Positions 54,679 through 63,551 of a DNA stretch of 64,000 bases are shown here, piece after piece (the stretch's first letter is position 1; each line of letters opens with the position of its first letter). The stretch is taken from positions 1 to 64,000 of the forward strand of contig JALHSP010000018.1 in NCBI GenBank assembly GCA_022865305.1, given 5' to 3'. Both the position numbers and the translations under genes were made by a program. The notes beneath the pieces were generated by a model. That model was given only the letters and a program-made list of their open reading frames with translations. It searched no databases and was not told the origin of the DNA. Source of the stretch: Bacteroidales bacterium (lineage in GTDB: Bacteria > Bacteroidota > Bacteroidia > Bacteroidales > VadinHA17).

Positions 54679-54811
54679 AAAAGCCGGGTTTATTGACCAC
54701 ACTTGGCCGGTCAGATTTCATTTAACATATATAACTAAACAACAAGTACATAACTCCGGCTTTTGGTGGTCAATGTGACCCGACCAACTATGGTCAAGGC
54801 TACTGGCTTTT
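54679..54811 (+). repeat. 133-bp palindromic repeat, copy B
   Basis: Same unit as copy A, with left arm AAAAGCCGGGTTTATTGACC and right arm ATGGTCAAGG then CTGGCTTTT. The terminal inverted repeats are the most complete here. Preceded by GTGTACGTTGCAAAA, a motif also seen at 46404. Confidence 0.8.
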
Positions 54812-54871
54812 CTAGGTGCCCTCGCCCCGGGGAAAATTGTAGTAATCGGGCCAAAATCCTTTATAAATATT

Positions 54872-56404
54872 CTACAGGCCAGAGCCGGGAGCGCTCAGTA
54901 TCTCCTGGACCATTCTTGTAACGCTGCGAAAATCTATCTTCCCTGTGCTCATCATAGGTAACTCCTTAATAACTATAAATTGCCTTGGGAGAGCGATAAT
55001 GGGTAACTCATTTAACATCCTCCTGAGTATTTCTGTCTTGTTTACCTCCATAGAGACTGTTGCCACAATATATGATCCCTTTTTTTCATCCGATACCTCA
55101 ACAACACAGCAGGATACTCCCTCTGGAACAAACTTCTCCAAAATATTCTCTACCTTGACCAGTGAGACCATCTCTCCTCCGACCTTCGCAAACCTTTTAA
55201 AACGACCTGCATGCCATAGAAAGCCATCTTCATCGAAGAATCCCATGTCACCGGTATTATACCAGCCGTCAACCAGGGCCTCAGCAGTAAGCTCCGGGTC
55301 ATCATAATATCCTTTCATTACAGAGTCTCCTTTTACCATGATCTTCCCGACTTCCCTGGTCGCACACTCTTTTCCGGTCTCAAAATTCTCAATCCTGACC
55401 AGAACATTCGGAATAACTTTCCCCGTACTGCCGGGTCTGTTAAACTCAAGTGAGTTAACGGATATGACCGGAGATGTTTCAGTCGCTCCATAACCCTCAA
55501 GAAGTGTGACCCCATGCTTTTTCATATACCCATCCCTCAGGGCATCAGGACATTTATCAGCGCCTGCAACCATTAACCTGAGTGATTTAAAATCGCCGGG
55601 TTCGGATTTATTAAGATAGCCCCAGAAGAAACTGGGAGTACCAACCATTATTGTCGGCTTCTCATCACGCGCAATATTGCTGATAGTCTGGAAATCAAGA
55701 GGATTGGCATAAGATACCATTGTCATACCGTAATAAAATGACACCCATAGATTTACAGTTAACCCGAATACATGGAAGAAAACCAGATTTGCCAGAAGGA
55801 TATCTGACTCATTAATTTCAATATACCCGCCAAAATTCTCAATATTTGAAGCAATATTACGGTGTGTCAGCTGGACCGCTTTCGGGTCTTTTTCACTTCC
55901 GCTGGTAAATAAGATAACAGCAGTGTCATGTTCATCCCCTCTATGAATCAGGTTAAGGATCATATTAACAGGAAGCTTCGTTTTCAAAGCAGCTTTTAGC
56001 TTATCGCCTGTTGTAACACCTGCCATTATATCCTCAATCAATACCATGCCGTCAATTACAGGACAGTTGATCTTTTCCAGTAATGCTCTGGAAGTAATTA
56101 TCGTTTTGAATTTGCATTTTTTCTGAGCATACTTTGCATTCGCCTCAGCGCCTGTTGAATAGTTTATCATCACAGGTATTCTGCCACTCATCAGTGCTCC
56201 GACTGTAGCCAGAGCACAACCGGCGGAGGTAGGAATCATTATACCAATGAATCCCTCGTCATACTTCTGAAATTTTGAGCTCAGGATCAAAGATCCGATC
56301 AAAGCCCTGGAATAAGTAACATTCTTCCCGGTTGCCTTATCAATAACTGCTAACTTTTTGGCATGTTCCTTTGCCATGCGGACAAATTGCTGATGAAGTA
56401 TCAT
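54872..56404 (-). CDS. Adenylate-forming acyl-CoA/acyl-ACP synthetase-like enzyme
   Basis: A 510-aa ANL-superfamily enzyme. Core motifs: phosphate loop ILFTSGSEKDPKA, LLEGYGATETSPV, the aspartate hinge DGWYNTGDMGFFDEDGFLWHAGRFKRFAKVGGE, and the C-terminal catalytic Lys in STGKIDFR. Overall similarity is to acyl-ACP synthetase/Aas-like proteins, suggesting fatty-acid or lysophospholipid activation; the acid cannot be read from sequence. It lies between copies B and C of the 133-bp repeat and stands alone on its strand. Confidence 0.88.
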   Translation of the reverse strand: MILHQQFVRMAKEHAKKLAVIDKATGKNVTYSRALIGSLILSSKFQKYDEGFIGIMIPTSAGCALATVGALMSGRIPVMINYSTGAEANAKYAQKKCKFKTIITSRALLEKINCPVIDGMVLIEDIMAGVTTGDKLKAALKTKLPVNMILNLIHRGDEHDTAVILFTSGSEKDPKAVQLTHRNIASNIENFGGYIEINESDILLANLVFFHVFGLTVNLWVSFYYGMTMVSYANPLDFQTISNIARDEKPTIMVGTPSFFWGYLNKSEPGDFKSLRLMVAGADKCPDALRDGYMKKHGVTLLEGYGATETSPVISVNSLEFNRPGSTGKVIPNVLVRIENFETGKECATREVGKIMVKGDSVMKGYYDDPELTAEALVDGWYNTGDMGFFDEDGFLWHAGRFKRFAKVGGEMVSLVKVENILEKFVPEGVSCCVVEVSDEKKGSYIVATVSMEVNKTEILRRMLNELPIIALPRQFIVIKELPMMSTGKIDFRSVTRMVQEILSAPGSGL

Positions 56405-56680
56405 AATGATAGTATTAATTACATCTTCAATGAAAAGAATTAGCGTCCCAATATAAGTAAATTATATCATGATTCAATTAGTATTGAAATATATTCGAAA
56501 AATGTATATTATTTTAGATCTATGGACATCCCTGATTTAGTGATATTTATCAGCTCTGCAGAGAGAATTGTCGAAAAGGAAATGCCATCCGGTCGAAAAT
56601 TCGTGACCCATTCCCTGCCTGCCGGCAGTCAGGCTTCACCCGTCAAAGCTCAAAATCCGCAGATCATTGATCTTGTACAT

Positions 56681-56811
56681 AAGCCGGACATCTTGACCAC
56701 ATTTGGCCGGTCTGATTAAAATTAACATACATAACTAAATAACAAGTATTTAACTCCGGCTTTTAGGGGTCAATATGATCCAGCCAACTATGGTCAAGGT
56801 CATTGGCTTTT
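56681..56811 (+). repeat. 133-bp palindromic repeat, copy C
   Basis: Third copy, same orientation as A and B. It begins AAGCCGGACATCTTGACCAC and ends CCAACTATGGTCAAGG.CATTGGCTTTT. The central ACATACATAACTAAATAACAAG segment differs from A and B by a few bases. Confidence 0.8.
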
Positions 56812-56847
56812 CCACATAAGCGACGATTGCCTTTTATATTGGGATCA

Positions 56848-56950
56848 AGCCACCCGTGCAAATCTGGCTCCTTCGCTAAAATGATCCACCGGATCATTTT
56901 TTAACGCTCGGTCCTATTTGCGCCAGGGTTGAGCCAGGTTTAAGGTGGCT
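56848..56950. repeat. 103-bp nested inverted repeat, terminator-like
   Basis: Arms AGCCACC (56848-56854) / GGTGGCT (56944-56950), AAATCTGGCTC / GAGCCAGGTTT and GCAAAT / ATTTGC enclose a central hairpin AAATGATCC-ACC-GGATCATTT (56879-56899). A run ATTTTTTG follows at the right end. The overall shape is a multi-stem palindrome with a terminator-like centre that could act in both directions. It may be a structured RNA or another repeat family; a single copy is seen here. Confidence 0.65.
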
Positions 56951-57144
56951 ATTTTTTGAACAGATGCAATTTTATTTTGATTCTGTAATTTTATTATATT
57001 GCTACAGGGAACATTCAAGGGGAGCATCTGAATTGGAGTACCATGTTCAGTTAGGAAAAGTGATTTTTTTTCGCATTAAAATAATAGTTATCTATCCTGC
57101 TAATGGTATCTCAATCAATATATTAAATTATTTCAGGAATCAAT

Positions 57145-59886
57145 ATGAAGGAACAGGTTAAAAACGATAATTCCGGGGAAAGAGATAAAGGTATTACCAG
57201 AAGGCATTTTGTCAAATTAACCGGGATTACTACACTCGGGGTATCTTCCATAGGATTCCCTGAATTCTATCCCAGGGCAGTTTCCTTAATTACAGATCCG
57301 GCTGATCCCGTGGCAGGGTCTCTTCCCGTTCAGTGGGCAGTGAAGGAGCTTGAGGGCTCCCTGCAAGCGCATGGGATAATTGTCAAAAGATATGAAAAAC
57401 CGGGTAAGGCTAAAACAGGCGATATAAACATTGTCGTTGCAGGCTCTGATTCCCCTTTAGCCCTGAAACTGCTTAATGAGGTAAAGGCAAATATCCCTTC
57501 TGTTCCAGAAGCTCTTGGCCTGCTGCCTGTAAAATCGGGGGGCAAACAATTTTTATTAGCCTGTGGATATGATCAACGGGGACTTGTTTACGCGTTGCTT
57601 GAACTTACTGATCGTGTGCAAAACTCAGTTCATCCGTTTGACTCACTGAATATCCGGAAACCTGTCATTGAGCGACCGGCCAATGTTATCCGCAGCCTCA
57701 ACAGGTTATTTGTCAGCGAGGTGGAAGATAAGCCATGGTACAATGACCGTGAGATGTGGCCAAAGTACCTCACAATGCTGACTACCCAGCGTTTTAACCG
57801 TTTCAACCTGAGCCTTGGCATAGGTTATGATTTCCTCCAGAATGTGACTGACGGTTATTTCCTTTTTGCATATCCTTTTCTTCTGTCTGTACCCGGGTAT
57901 AATGTAAGAGTGCCACAGCTGCCTGATTCCGAGCGTGACCGAAATCTCGAAATGCTCAAATTTATCAGTGAGGAGACTCTGTCCAGAGGTATCCAGTTTC
58001 AATTGGGGATCTGGATGCACGGGTACCAATGGCTTAACAGTCCGAATCCAAATTATACTGTTGAGGGTTTGACACCGGATACCCACGCTCCATATTGCCG
58101 CGATGCCTTAAGGGAATTGTTGAAAGCCTGCCCTGCTATAAGCGGCATTACGTTTCGCATCCACGGGGAGAGTGGGGTAAATGAAGGAAGTTACAGTTTC
58201 TGGAAAACGATATTTGATGGTGTGACTACCTGCGGCCGGAAGGTAGAGATAGATATGCATGCCAAGGGGATAGATTACACAATGATTGAAACAGCACTGG
58301 CCACCGGTATGCCTGTAAATGTTTCACCCAAATACTGGGGAGAGTTCCTGGGTATGCCCTATCATCAGGCTGACATCCGGGAGCTTGAAATCCCCGGACC
58401 GGGAAAACAGAGTTCCGGCTTAATGAACCTTAGCTCCGGGTCACGCAGCTTTACAAGGTACGGTTACGGAGACCTCTTACGTGAAGACAGGCGGTTTGGA
58501 GTATTACATCGGATCTGGCCAGGCACTCAGCGTCTTCTGGTATGGGGCGATCCGATGGTAAGTGCCGCACACTCAAAAGCGTTCAGTTTCTGCGGAAGTG
58601 CAGGAGTTGAACTGATGGAACCGCTCTCTTTCAAAGGCCGCCGTGGATCAGGCATTGCCGGAGACAGGTGCGGTTATCTGGATACGACCCTGAAGCCGAG
58701 ATGGGATTGGGAAAAATATAAATACAGCCTCAGAATTTTTGGCAGACTGACATACAATCCTGATACTGATCCGGATGTATGGCGCCGTTACCTGAAAATG
58801 CAGTACGGTTCCGGTGCCGAAGCTGTCGAAAAAGCACTGGCAAATTCCACCCGGATCCTTCCGGTTGTGTTGACTTCACATGCTGCTTCGGCAGGAAACA
58901 ATACCTACTGGCCCGAAATGTATTTAAACCAGTCTATACCTGATCCAGCAAAAAGGAATCCGTACAGTGACAGCCCTTCACCCAAGGTATTCGGAAATGT
59001 AAGCCCTCTTGATCCTCAACTGTTCCTGCGGATCAATGATTTTGCAGCGGAATTGCTTAAAGGACAGAGGAGCGGTAAATATACACCGGTTGAGGTTGCA
59101 CAATGGATAGAAGATTATGCCGACGCTGCAGCCAGGTATCTCATGCAGGCGGATGCACTGGCCGAAGGAAAGAAATGGTCGGAATACAGGAGAATTTCTT
59201 TTGATGTTGCTATGGTTATTGGCCTGGGACGTTTCTTTGCTGCAAAATTCCGATCAGGAGTGTTATATGGAATATTTCAACAGAGTAACAATAGAAATGC
59301 ACTGGAGGAATCCCTGAAATATTATAGAAAAGCACGGGACTTCTGGGCAGAACTTGCTTACAAGGCACGCGATATCTATATGCCAGATATTACTATAGGA
59401 GAAAATGAAGTAATACGTGGTCACTGGCTCAAGAGATTGCCTGCAATAGATGAGGACATCGCATATATGGACTGTTTATTGGAAAAGACACAGACCGGTA
59501 CTGTAATACAGCAGGGTAATGTCAGTTTGGCAATTCAGGAAGCCACAGGACGACCTGTCCGTATTACTGCAGTTTGCCGGCATACGCCGCCAGAAGGACT
59601 TAGAGCCGGAGAACCCCTGAATGTTGAACTGACAATTGATATAAAACTTGTATCGGTACGGTTATATTATCGTCATGTGAATCATGCTGAAAGGTACGAA
59701 ACAGTGGAGATGCAATTGCAGGGTAACCGTTACATGGCGTCTGTACCACCGGCTTATACCGATTCTCCATACCCTCTTCAGTATTACTTTGAAATGAAGG
59801 AGGAACCGGATAAAGCAAGGTTGTATCCGGGTTTTAATGCAGATTTAATGAATCAACCCTATTTCGTGATTAGTCATATTGCATAA
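57145..59886 (+). CDS. Tat-exported GH67-like (alpha-glucuronidase-related) protein
   Basis: A 913-aa protein with a Tat signal (TRRHFVK at about residue 19). An N-terminal domain resembles the alpha-glucuronidase N-terminal/GH20-type domain (VQWAVKELEGSLQAHGIIVK...ACGYDQRGLVYALLEL). A TIM-barrel-like middle part (NRFNLSLGIGYDFL, GIWMHGYQWLN, ITFRIHGESGVNEGSY) follows. A C-terminal helical region of over 250 residues has a beta-sandwich-like end (YYRHVNHAERYETVEMQ). The GH67 family acts on 4-O-methylglucuronic acid on xylan, which would suit the xylanase here. Overall family is tentative; catalytic residues are not verified. Confidence 0.65.
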   Translation: MKEQVKNDNSGERDKGITRRHFVKLTGITTLGVSSIGFPEFYPRAVSLITDPADPVAGSLPVQWAVKELEGSLQAHGIIVKRYEKPGKAKTGDINIVVAGSDSPLALKLLNEVKANIPSVPEALGLLPVKSGGKQFLLACGYDQRGLVYALLELTDRVQNSVHPFDSLNIRKPVIERPANVIRSLNRLFVSEVEDKPWYNDREMWPKYLTMLTTQRFNRFNLSLGIGYDFLQNVTDGYFLFAYPFLLSVPGYNVRVPQLPDSERDRNLEMLKFISEETLSRGIQFQLGIWMHGYQWLNSPNPNYTVEGLTPDTHAPYCRDALRELLKACPAISGITFRIHGESGVNEGSYSFWKTIFDGVTTCGRKVEIDMHAKGIDYTMIETALATGMPVNVSPKYWGEFLGMPYHQADIRELEIPGPGKQSSGLMNLSSGSRSFTRYGYGDLLREDRRFGVLHRIWPGTQRLLVWGDPMVSAAHSKAFSFCGSAGVELMEPLSFKGRRGSGIAGDRCGYLDTTLKPRWDWEKYKYSLRIFGRLTYNPDTDPDVWRRYLKMQYGSGAEAVEKALANSTRILPVVLTSHAASAGNNTYWPEMYLNQSIPDPAKRNPYSDSPSPKVFGNVSPLDPQLFLRINDFAAELLKGQRSGKYTPVEVAQWIEDYADAAARYLMQADALAEGKKWSEYRRISFDVAMVIGLGRFFAAKFRSGVLYGIFQQSNNRNALEESLKYYRKARDFWAELAYKARDIYMPDITIGENEVIRGHWLKRLPAIDEDIAYMDCLLEKTQTGTVIQQGNVSLAIQEATGRPVRITAVCRHTPPEGLRAGEPLNVELTIDIKLVSVRLYYRHVNHAERYETVEMQLQGNRYMASVPPAYTDSPYPLQYYFEMKEEPDKARLYPGFNADLMNQPYFVISHIA

Positions 59887-59963
59887 ACAGGCTACTCTTG
59901 GTCAGGATCGCTTGCTTTTCCAACTGATAGCTGAACCTTTCAATTTGCGTCGTCCAAAATCTT

Positions 59964-60935
59964 TCACATCATTAGATTTTCAAGATTAATTTGATCTTTT
60001 CTCTTTAACGGCTTCATATCCCTGGCTGCAGTCACATTTATTTCCAATTCTTTTAGTGATTTCATCCCAATGTCTGCACACGAAATTGGCAAGCCGAGAA
60101 CATAACGTATCAGGATTGCTGCCTCAACCTGGTGAGGTGTCTCATCCCAATACCAATTTCCATTTACCGGTTTTTTAGAAGGATTTCCGATAGCGAGTGC
60201 GCCCTCTCCACCACCCATTACTTTCATGGCAATGATGCCCATATTTTTTTTAAGCGCGTTAGGAAGCACGAGTTCCCTGAATGGCTTCCGCCTGAGTACC
60301 GGGTTGAAAGTGGTTAAGATAGTATCAAATTGGTACATATCGATTGCAAGGTTCATTGCTTCAGCTGATTCGTGACCTGTTACCCCAATGAAACGGGTGA
60401 CCTTTTCATCCCTCAATTTGTATAAAGCTTTCATCACTCCATCCGGCTTATCCCACAATGTAATGTCCTCCTTAGCACTTACACCGTTAACCTGGTAAAG
60501 GTCAAGGTGATCTGTTTGCAGCCGTTTAAGACTTTCTTCCACTTCACGCATGGCACCATCGTATGTTCGGTTACCGGTTTTTGTGGCAAGAAAAACCTCA
60601 TTCCTTCTTTTAGCTAGAACAGCTCCATAATTAAGCTCAGATTGACCGGCACCATAAGATGCAGCAGTGTCGAAGTAATTTATTCCTGCATCCAGCGCAG
60701 CATTTGCCAGTTCAGCAGGATGGAAATCTGTCATGGGCTTTTGCATCATCCCCGAAACACCTCCAAGAATCAAAGTAGTCACTTCAACTCCCGTTTTTCC
60801 AAGAATACGCTTTGGGATTCCATTTATTTTTACCTCTGGTTTATTATCTGTACCCTCTGCAAAATTTAAATGTAGACCAGCAGTTCCAGCAACTGTAATT
60901 GTAGCCAAATTTCCCAAGAATATGCGTCTATCCAT
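59964..60935 (-). CDS. Tat-exported aldo/keto reductase
   Basis: A 323-aa protein with a Tat-type signal (DRRIFLGN, then TITVAGTAGL). AKR core: GKTGVEVTTLILGGVSG, FDTAASYGAGQSE with catalytic Asp and Tyr, ATKTGNRT with Lys. In the HLDLYQVNGV segment the usual catalytic His (as in DLYQLHG) reads Asn, so hydride chemistry may be altered. C-terminal half contains the NADPH-binding barrel end. It is convergent with the GH67-like gene. Export with a bound cofactor fits the Tat pathway. Confidence 0.85.
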   Translation of the reverse strand: MDRRIFLGNLATITVAGTAGLHLNFAEGTDNKPEVKINGIPKRILGKTGVEVTTLILGGVSGMMQKPMTDFHPAELANAALDAGINYFDTAASYGAGQSELNYGAVLAKRRNEVFLATKTGNRTYDGAMREVEESLKRLQTDHLDLYQVNGVSAKEDITLWDKPDGVMKALYKLRDEKVTRFIGVTGHESAEAMNLAIDMYQFDTILTTFNPVLRRKPFRELVLPNALKKNMGIIAMKVMGGGEGALAIGNPSKKPVNGNWYWDETPHQVEAAILIRYVLGLPISCADIGMKSLKELEINVTAARDMKPLKRKDQINLENLMM

Positions 60936-61147
60936 TCTATTAATTTTTAACCGATATATAAATATTCAATTTAAAATATTTTAACCGGATAATAACCCGT
61001 ACATAGGCAAAAACTTACCTGTACCTTGTTTTAAACTATCCGCATGATTGTGCTTACAGATATAAACCTTATGGTATAAGTGTTTTGTTAAAGCGTGGTA
61101 TTAATAAAGGATAAATCTATCATGATTTTCATTACTTTTATAATTAT

Positions 61148-63538
61148 ATGATCATGAAATCGCTTTTTAAACAGGAAAAATTCAAGCCTATGAGCAACTC
61201 TGACACCGTATATGGTAAAAGCACTAATAAAGCTTTAAGAGAAAGTGAAAGCCGTCGTTCATTTTTGAAAAAAGCCTGTGCTGCTACAATTACTATTGCC
61301 ACACATGATTTTGTTATCCCGGCAGATCCTGAATCAGAAGACCGGCAAAGTACCAAGGGAGTTGTGCCATGGTACCGGCGTATTACCAGATGGGGGCAGA
61401 CAAATATAACAGAAACTGATCCTGCCACTTACGATATTAAATGGTGGAGAAGTTATTGGAAACGGACTCATATCCAAGGTATAATTGTTAATGCAGGGGG
61501 TATAGTGGCTTATTATCCCAGCAAGATACCTCTTCATCGTCAGGCAGAGTCCCTGGGAGGACGTGATCTGTTTGGAGAACTTTGCATGAGTGCTCATGAA
61601 GATGGTCTGGTAGTTTTTGCCAGGATGGACTCAAACCGTGCTCATGAAGAATTCTATAATGCTCATCCCGACTGGTTTGCCGTTGATACATCGGGGAAAC
61701 CATATAAAGCCGGTGAACTGTTTATAACATGCGTAAACAGCCCTTATTATAATGATCATATTCCTTCCGTCATAAAAGAGATTATAGAGCTGTATCATCC
61801 TGAAGGATTCACTGATAACAGCTGGAGTGGTCTCGGCCGTGATTCGATCTGTTATTGTGATAATTGCAGGAAAAGCTTTCGGGAAAAGCATGGATTGGAG
61901 ATACCCCCTAAAGCAGACTGGGATGACCAGGCCTACAGACAATGGATACGATGGAATTACAACCGCCGGCTTGAAATATGGGAGCTGAATAACCGGGTAT
62001 CAAAATCGACAGGAGGAAAGGATTGCATATGGGCAGGAATGAACAGCGGTTCGATAAGTGGCCAGAGCAGAAGCTTCAGGGATTATAAGGAGATATGTGC
62101 CAGGGCTGAGATAATTATGCTTGACAGTCAGGCCAGAAATGATGCTGAGGGATTTCAGCAGAACGGGATCTCCGGTAAGATGATACATAACTTGTTGGGA
62201 TGGGAAAAACTTATTCCGGAAAGTATGGCGATGTACCAGGCGGGACGACCTACATTCCGTTTATCGTCCAAACCTGTAAATGAAGCAAGGATGTGGATGA
62301 CCGAAGGAATAGCAGGAGGTATTCAGCCATGGTGGCATCATGTAGGCGCTTACCATGAGGACAGGCGTATGTACAATACAGCTGCACCGGTAATGACCTG
62401 GCATAAAGCAAACGAAAAATATCTTATTGACAGGCATCCAATAAGTAATGTAGGTGTAGTTTGGTCACAGCAAAATATGGATTTCTATGGTCGCGATGCA
62501 ACAGAACAAGTGGTTGAGCTTCCATGGCGTGGGATAACCCAGACACTTATCCAGTCAAGGATACCTTTTCTCCCGGTTCATGCCGACCATATTGAGCGGG
62601 ATTCGAAAAAATTTTCCCTTTTGATCCTTCCGAATCTGGGTGTTATTACTGACGACCAGGTAGCTTCTGTTAGAAGATACGTCGCTGGTGGCGGTAATCT
62701 TATGGCTACAGGTGAAAGTAGTTTGTACAATGAGTGGGGTGATCCAAGATCCGATTATGCACTGTCCGACCTTTTTGGTGCACATATAATTGAAAAAGTT
62801 CCTGCTTTATCGGAAAATAAAAACACAAGACTGACATTGGAAACTTCACATACTTATTTGAGAATTCTTCCTGAAATTAGAAGCAGGATCGATGGTCCTC
62901 ACAATAGCTCTGAACCTCCTGTAAGTGGAGAACGCCATCCTGTTTTCAGGGGTTTTGAGGAAACCGATATTCTTCCCTTTGGAGGGACTCTAAATCCTCT
63001 TAAAACAGACAAAGGAACAGAAATCCTGATGACCTTTATTCCTGCCTTTCCCATATATCCACCTGAGACGTCCTGGATGCGGGTTCCAAAAACCAATATT
63101 CCGGGACTGATATTGAACAGATTACATCAGGGGAGCCGTGTAGTATTCCTTCCGGCTGATATCGACAGACAATTTGGCCGTCACAACCTTCCTGACCATT
63201 GTAATCTTCTGGCAAACATTATACGCTGGACATCATATGATGATTTCCCTCTGTTAGTCGATGGTCCCGGGTTGATAGATTGTCATATTTACCAGCAGGT
63301 AGAACGGCTTGTTTTACATTTTATTAATCTTACAAATGCCGGAACATGGCGTCAGCCTGTTAATGAATTGGTACCTGTCGGTCCGTTGAATATCAGAGTG
63401 CGAATCCCGGAAGGTATTGCTGGCAATGATATTAATTTGCTGGTATCGGGCAAAAAGCTGACTGCTATTAAAAATGAAGGATGGAGCAGATTTGAGATCA
63501 ACGCTGTTTTGGATCATGAAGTAGCTGTGATACTTTGA
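61148..63538 (+). CDS. Tat-exported GHL6-type hypothetical glycoside hydrolase
   Basis: A 796-aa protein. Residues about 35-60 carry a Tat signal (SRRSFLKKACAATITIATH). The next part matches the hypothetical glycosyl hydrolase 6/beta-galactosidase-like TIM barrel: IQGIIVNAGGIVAYYPSK, FARMDSNRAHEEFYNAHPDWFAVD, GFTDNSWSGLGRDSICYCDNCRKSFREKHG. A flavodoxin-like domain (LLILPNLGVITDDQVASVRRYVAGGGNLMATGESS) and a C-terminal beta part follow, as in GH42-type trimerisation domains. Substrate unknown. Alternate start at the ATG 6 bp downstream. Confidence 0.78.
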   Translation: MIMKSLFKQEKFKPMSNSDTVYGKSTNKALRESESRRSFLKKACAATITIATHDFVIPADPESEDRQSTKGVVPWYRRITRWGQTNITETDPATYDIKWWRSYWKRTHIQGIIVNAGGIVAYYPSKIPLHRQAESLGGRDLFGELCMSAHEDGLVVFARMDSNRAHEEFYNAHPDWFAVDTSGKPYKAGELFITCVNSPYYNDHIPSVIKEIIELYHPEGFTDNSWSGLGRDSICYCDNCRKSFREKHGLEIPPKADWDDQAYRQWIRWNYNRRLEIWELNNRVSKSTGGKDCIWAGMNSGSISGQSRSFRDYKEICARAEIIMLDSQARNDAEGFQQNGISGKMIHNLLGWEKLIPESMAMYQAGRPTFRLSSKPVNEARMWMTEGIAGGIQPWWHHVGAYHEDRRMYNTAAPVMTWHKANEKYLIDRHPISNVGVVWSQQNMDFYGRDATEQVVELPWRGITQTLIQSRIPFLPVHADHIERDSKKFSLLILPNLGVITDDQVASVRRYVAGGGNLMATGESSLYNEWGDPRSDYALSDLFGAHIIEKVPALSENKNTRLTLETSHTYLRILPEIRSRIDGPHNSSEPPVSGERHPVFRGFEETDILPFGGTLNPLKTDKGTEILMTFIPAFPIYPPETSWMRVPKTNIPGLILNRLHQGSRVVFLPADIDRQFGRHNLPDHCNLLANIIRWTSYDDFPLLVDGPGLIDCHIYQQVERLVLHFINLTNAGTWRQPVNELVPVGPLNIRVRIPEGIAGNDINLLVSGKKLTAIKNEGWSRFEINAVLDHEVAVIL

Positions 63539-63551
63539 TCTTCAGTCAATT

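Larger units (their letters stand above)
56405..57144. other. 740-bp region: repeat copy C and a nested inverted element
   Basis: It contains an AT-rich upstream region of the ligase, a TGCCTGCCGGCAGTCAGG palindrome (56616-56633), 133-bp repeat copy C and a 103-bp nested inverted repeat (56848-56950) with a run of Ts. A 65-codon reading frame (56522-56719) crosses the repeats and is not a gene. The remainder leads to the GH67-like gene. Confidence 0.7.

Noticed and set aside
56522-56719. 65-codon frame upstream of repeat copy C
   Set aside because: It passes through the palindrome and repeat arms; composition is repeat-driven.
45462-56811. Integron cassette array with attC sites
   Set aside because: The 133-bp repeats lack the RYYYAAC/GTTRRRY core sites, no integrase is present and the gene between B and C faces the opposite way.
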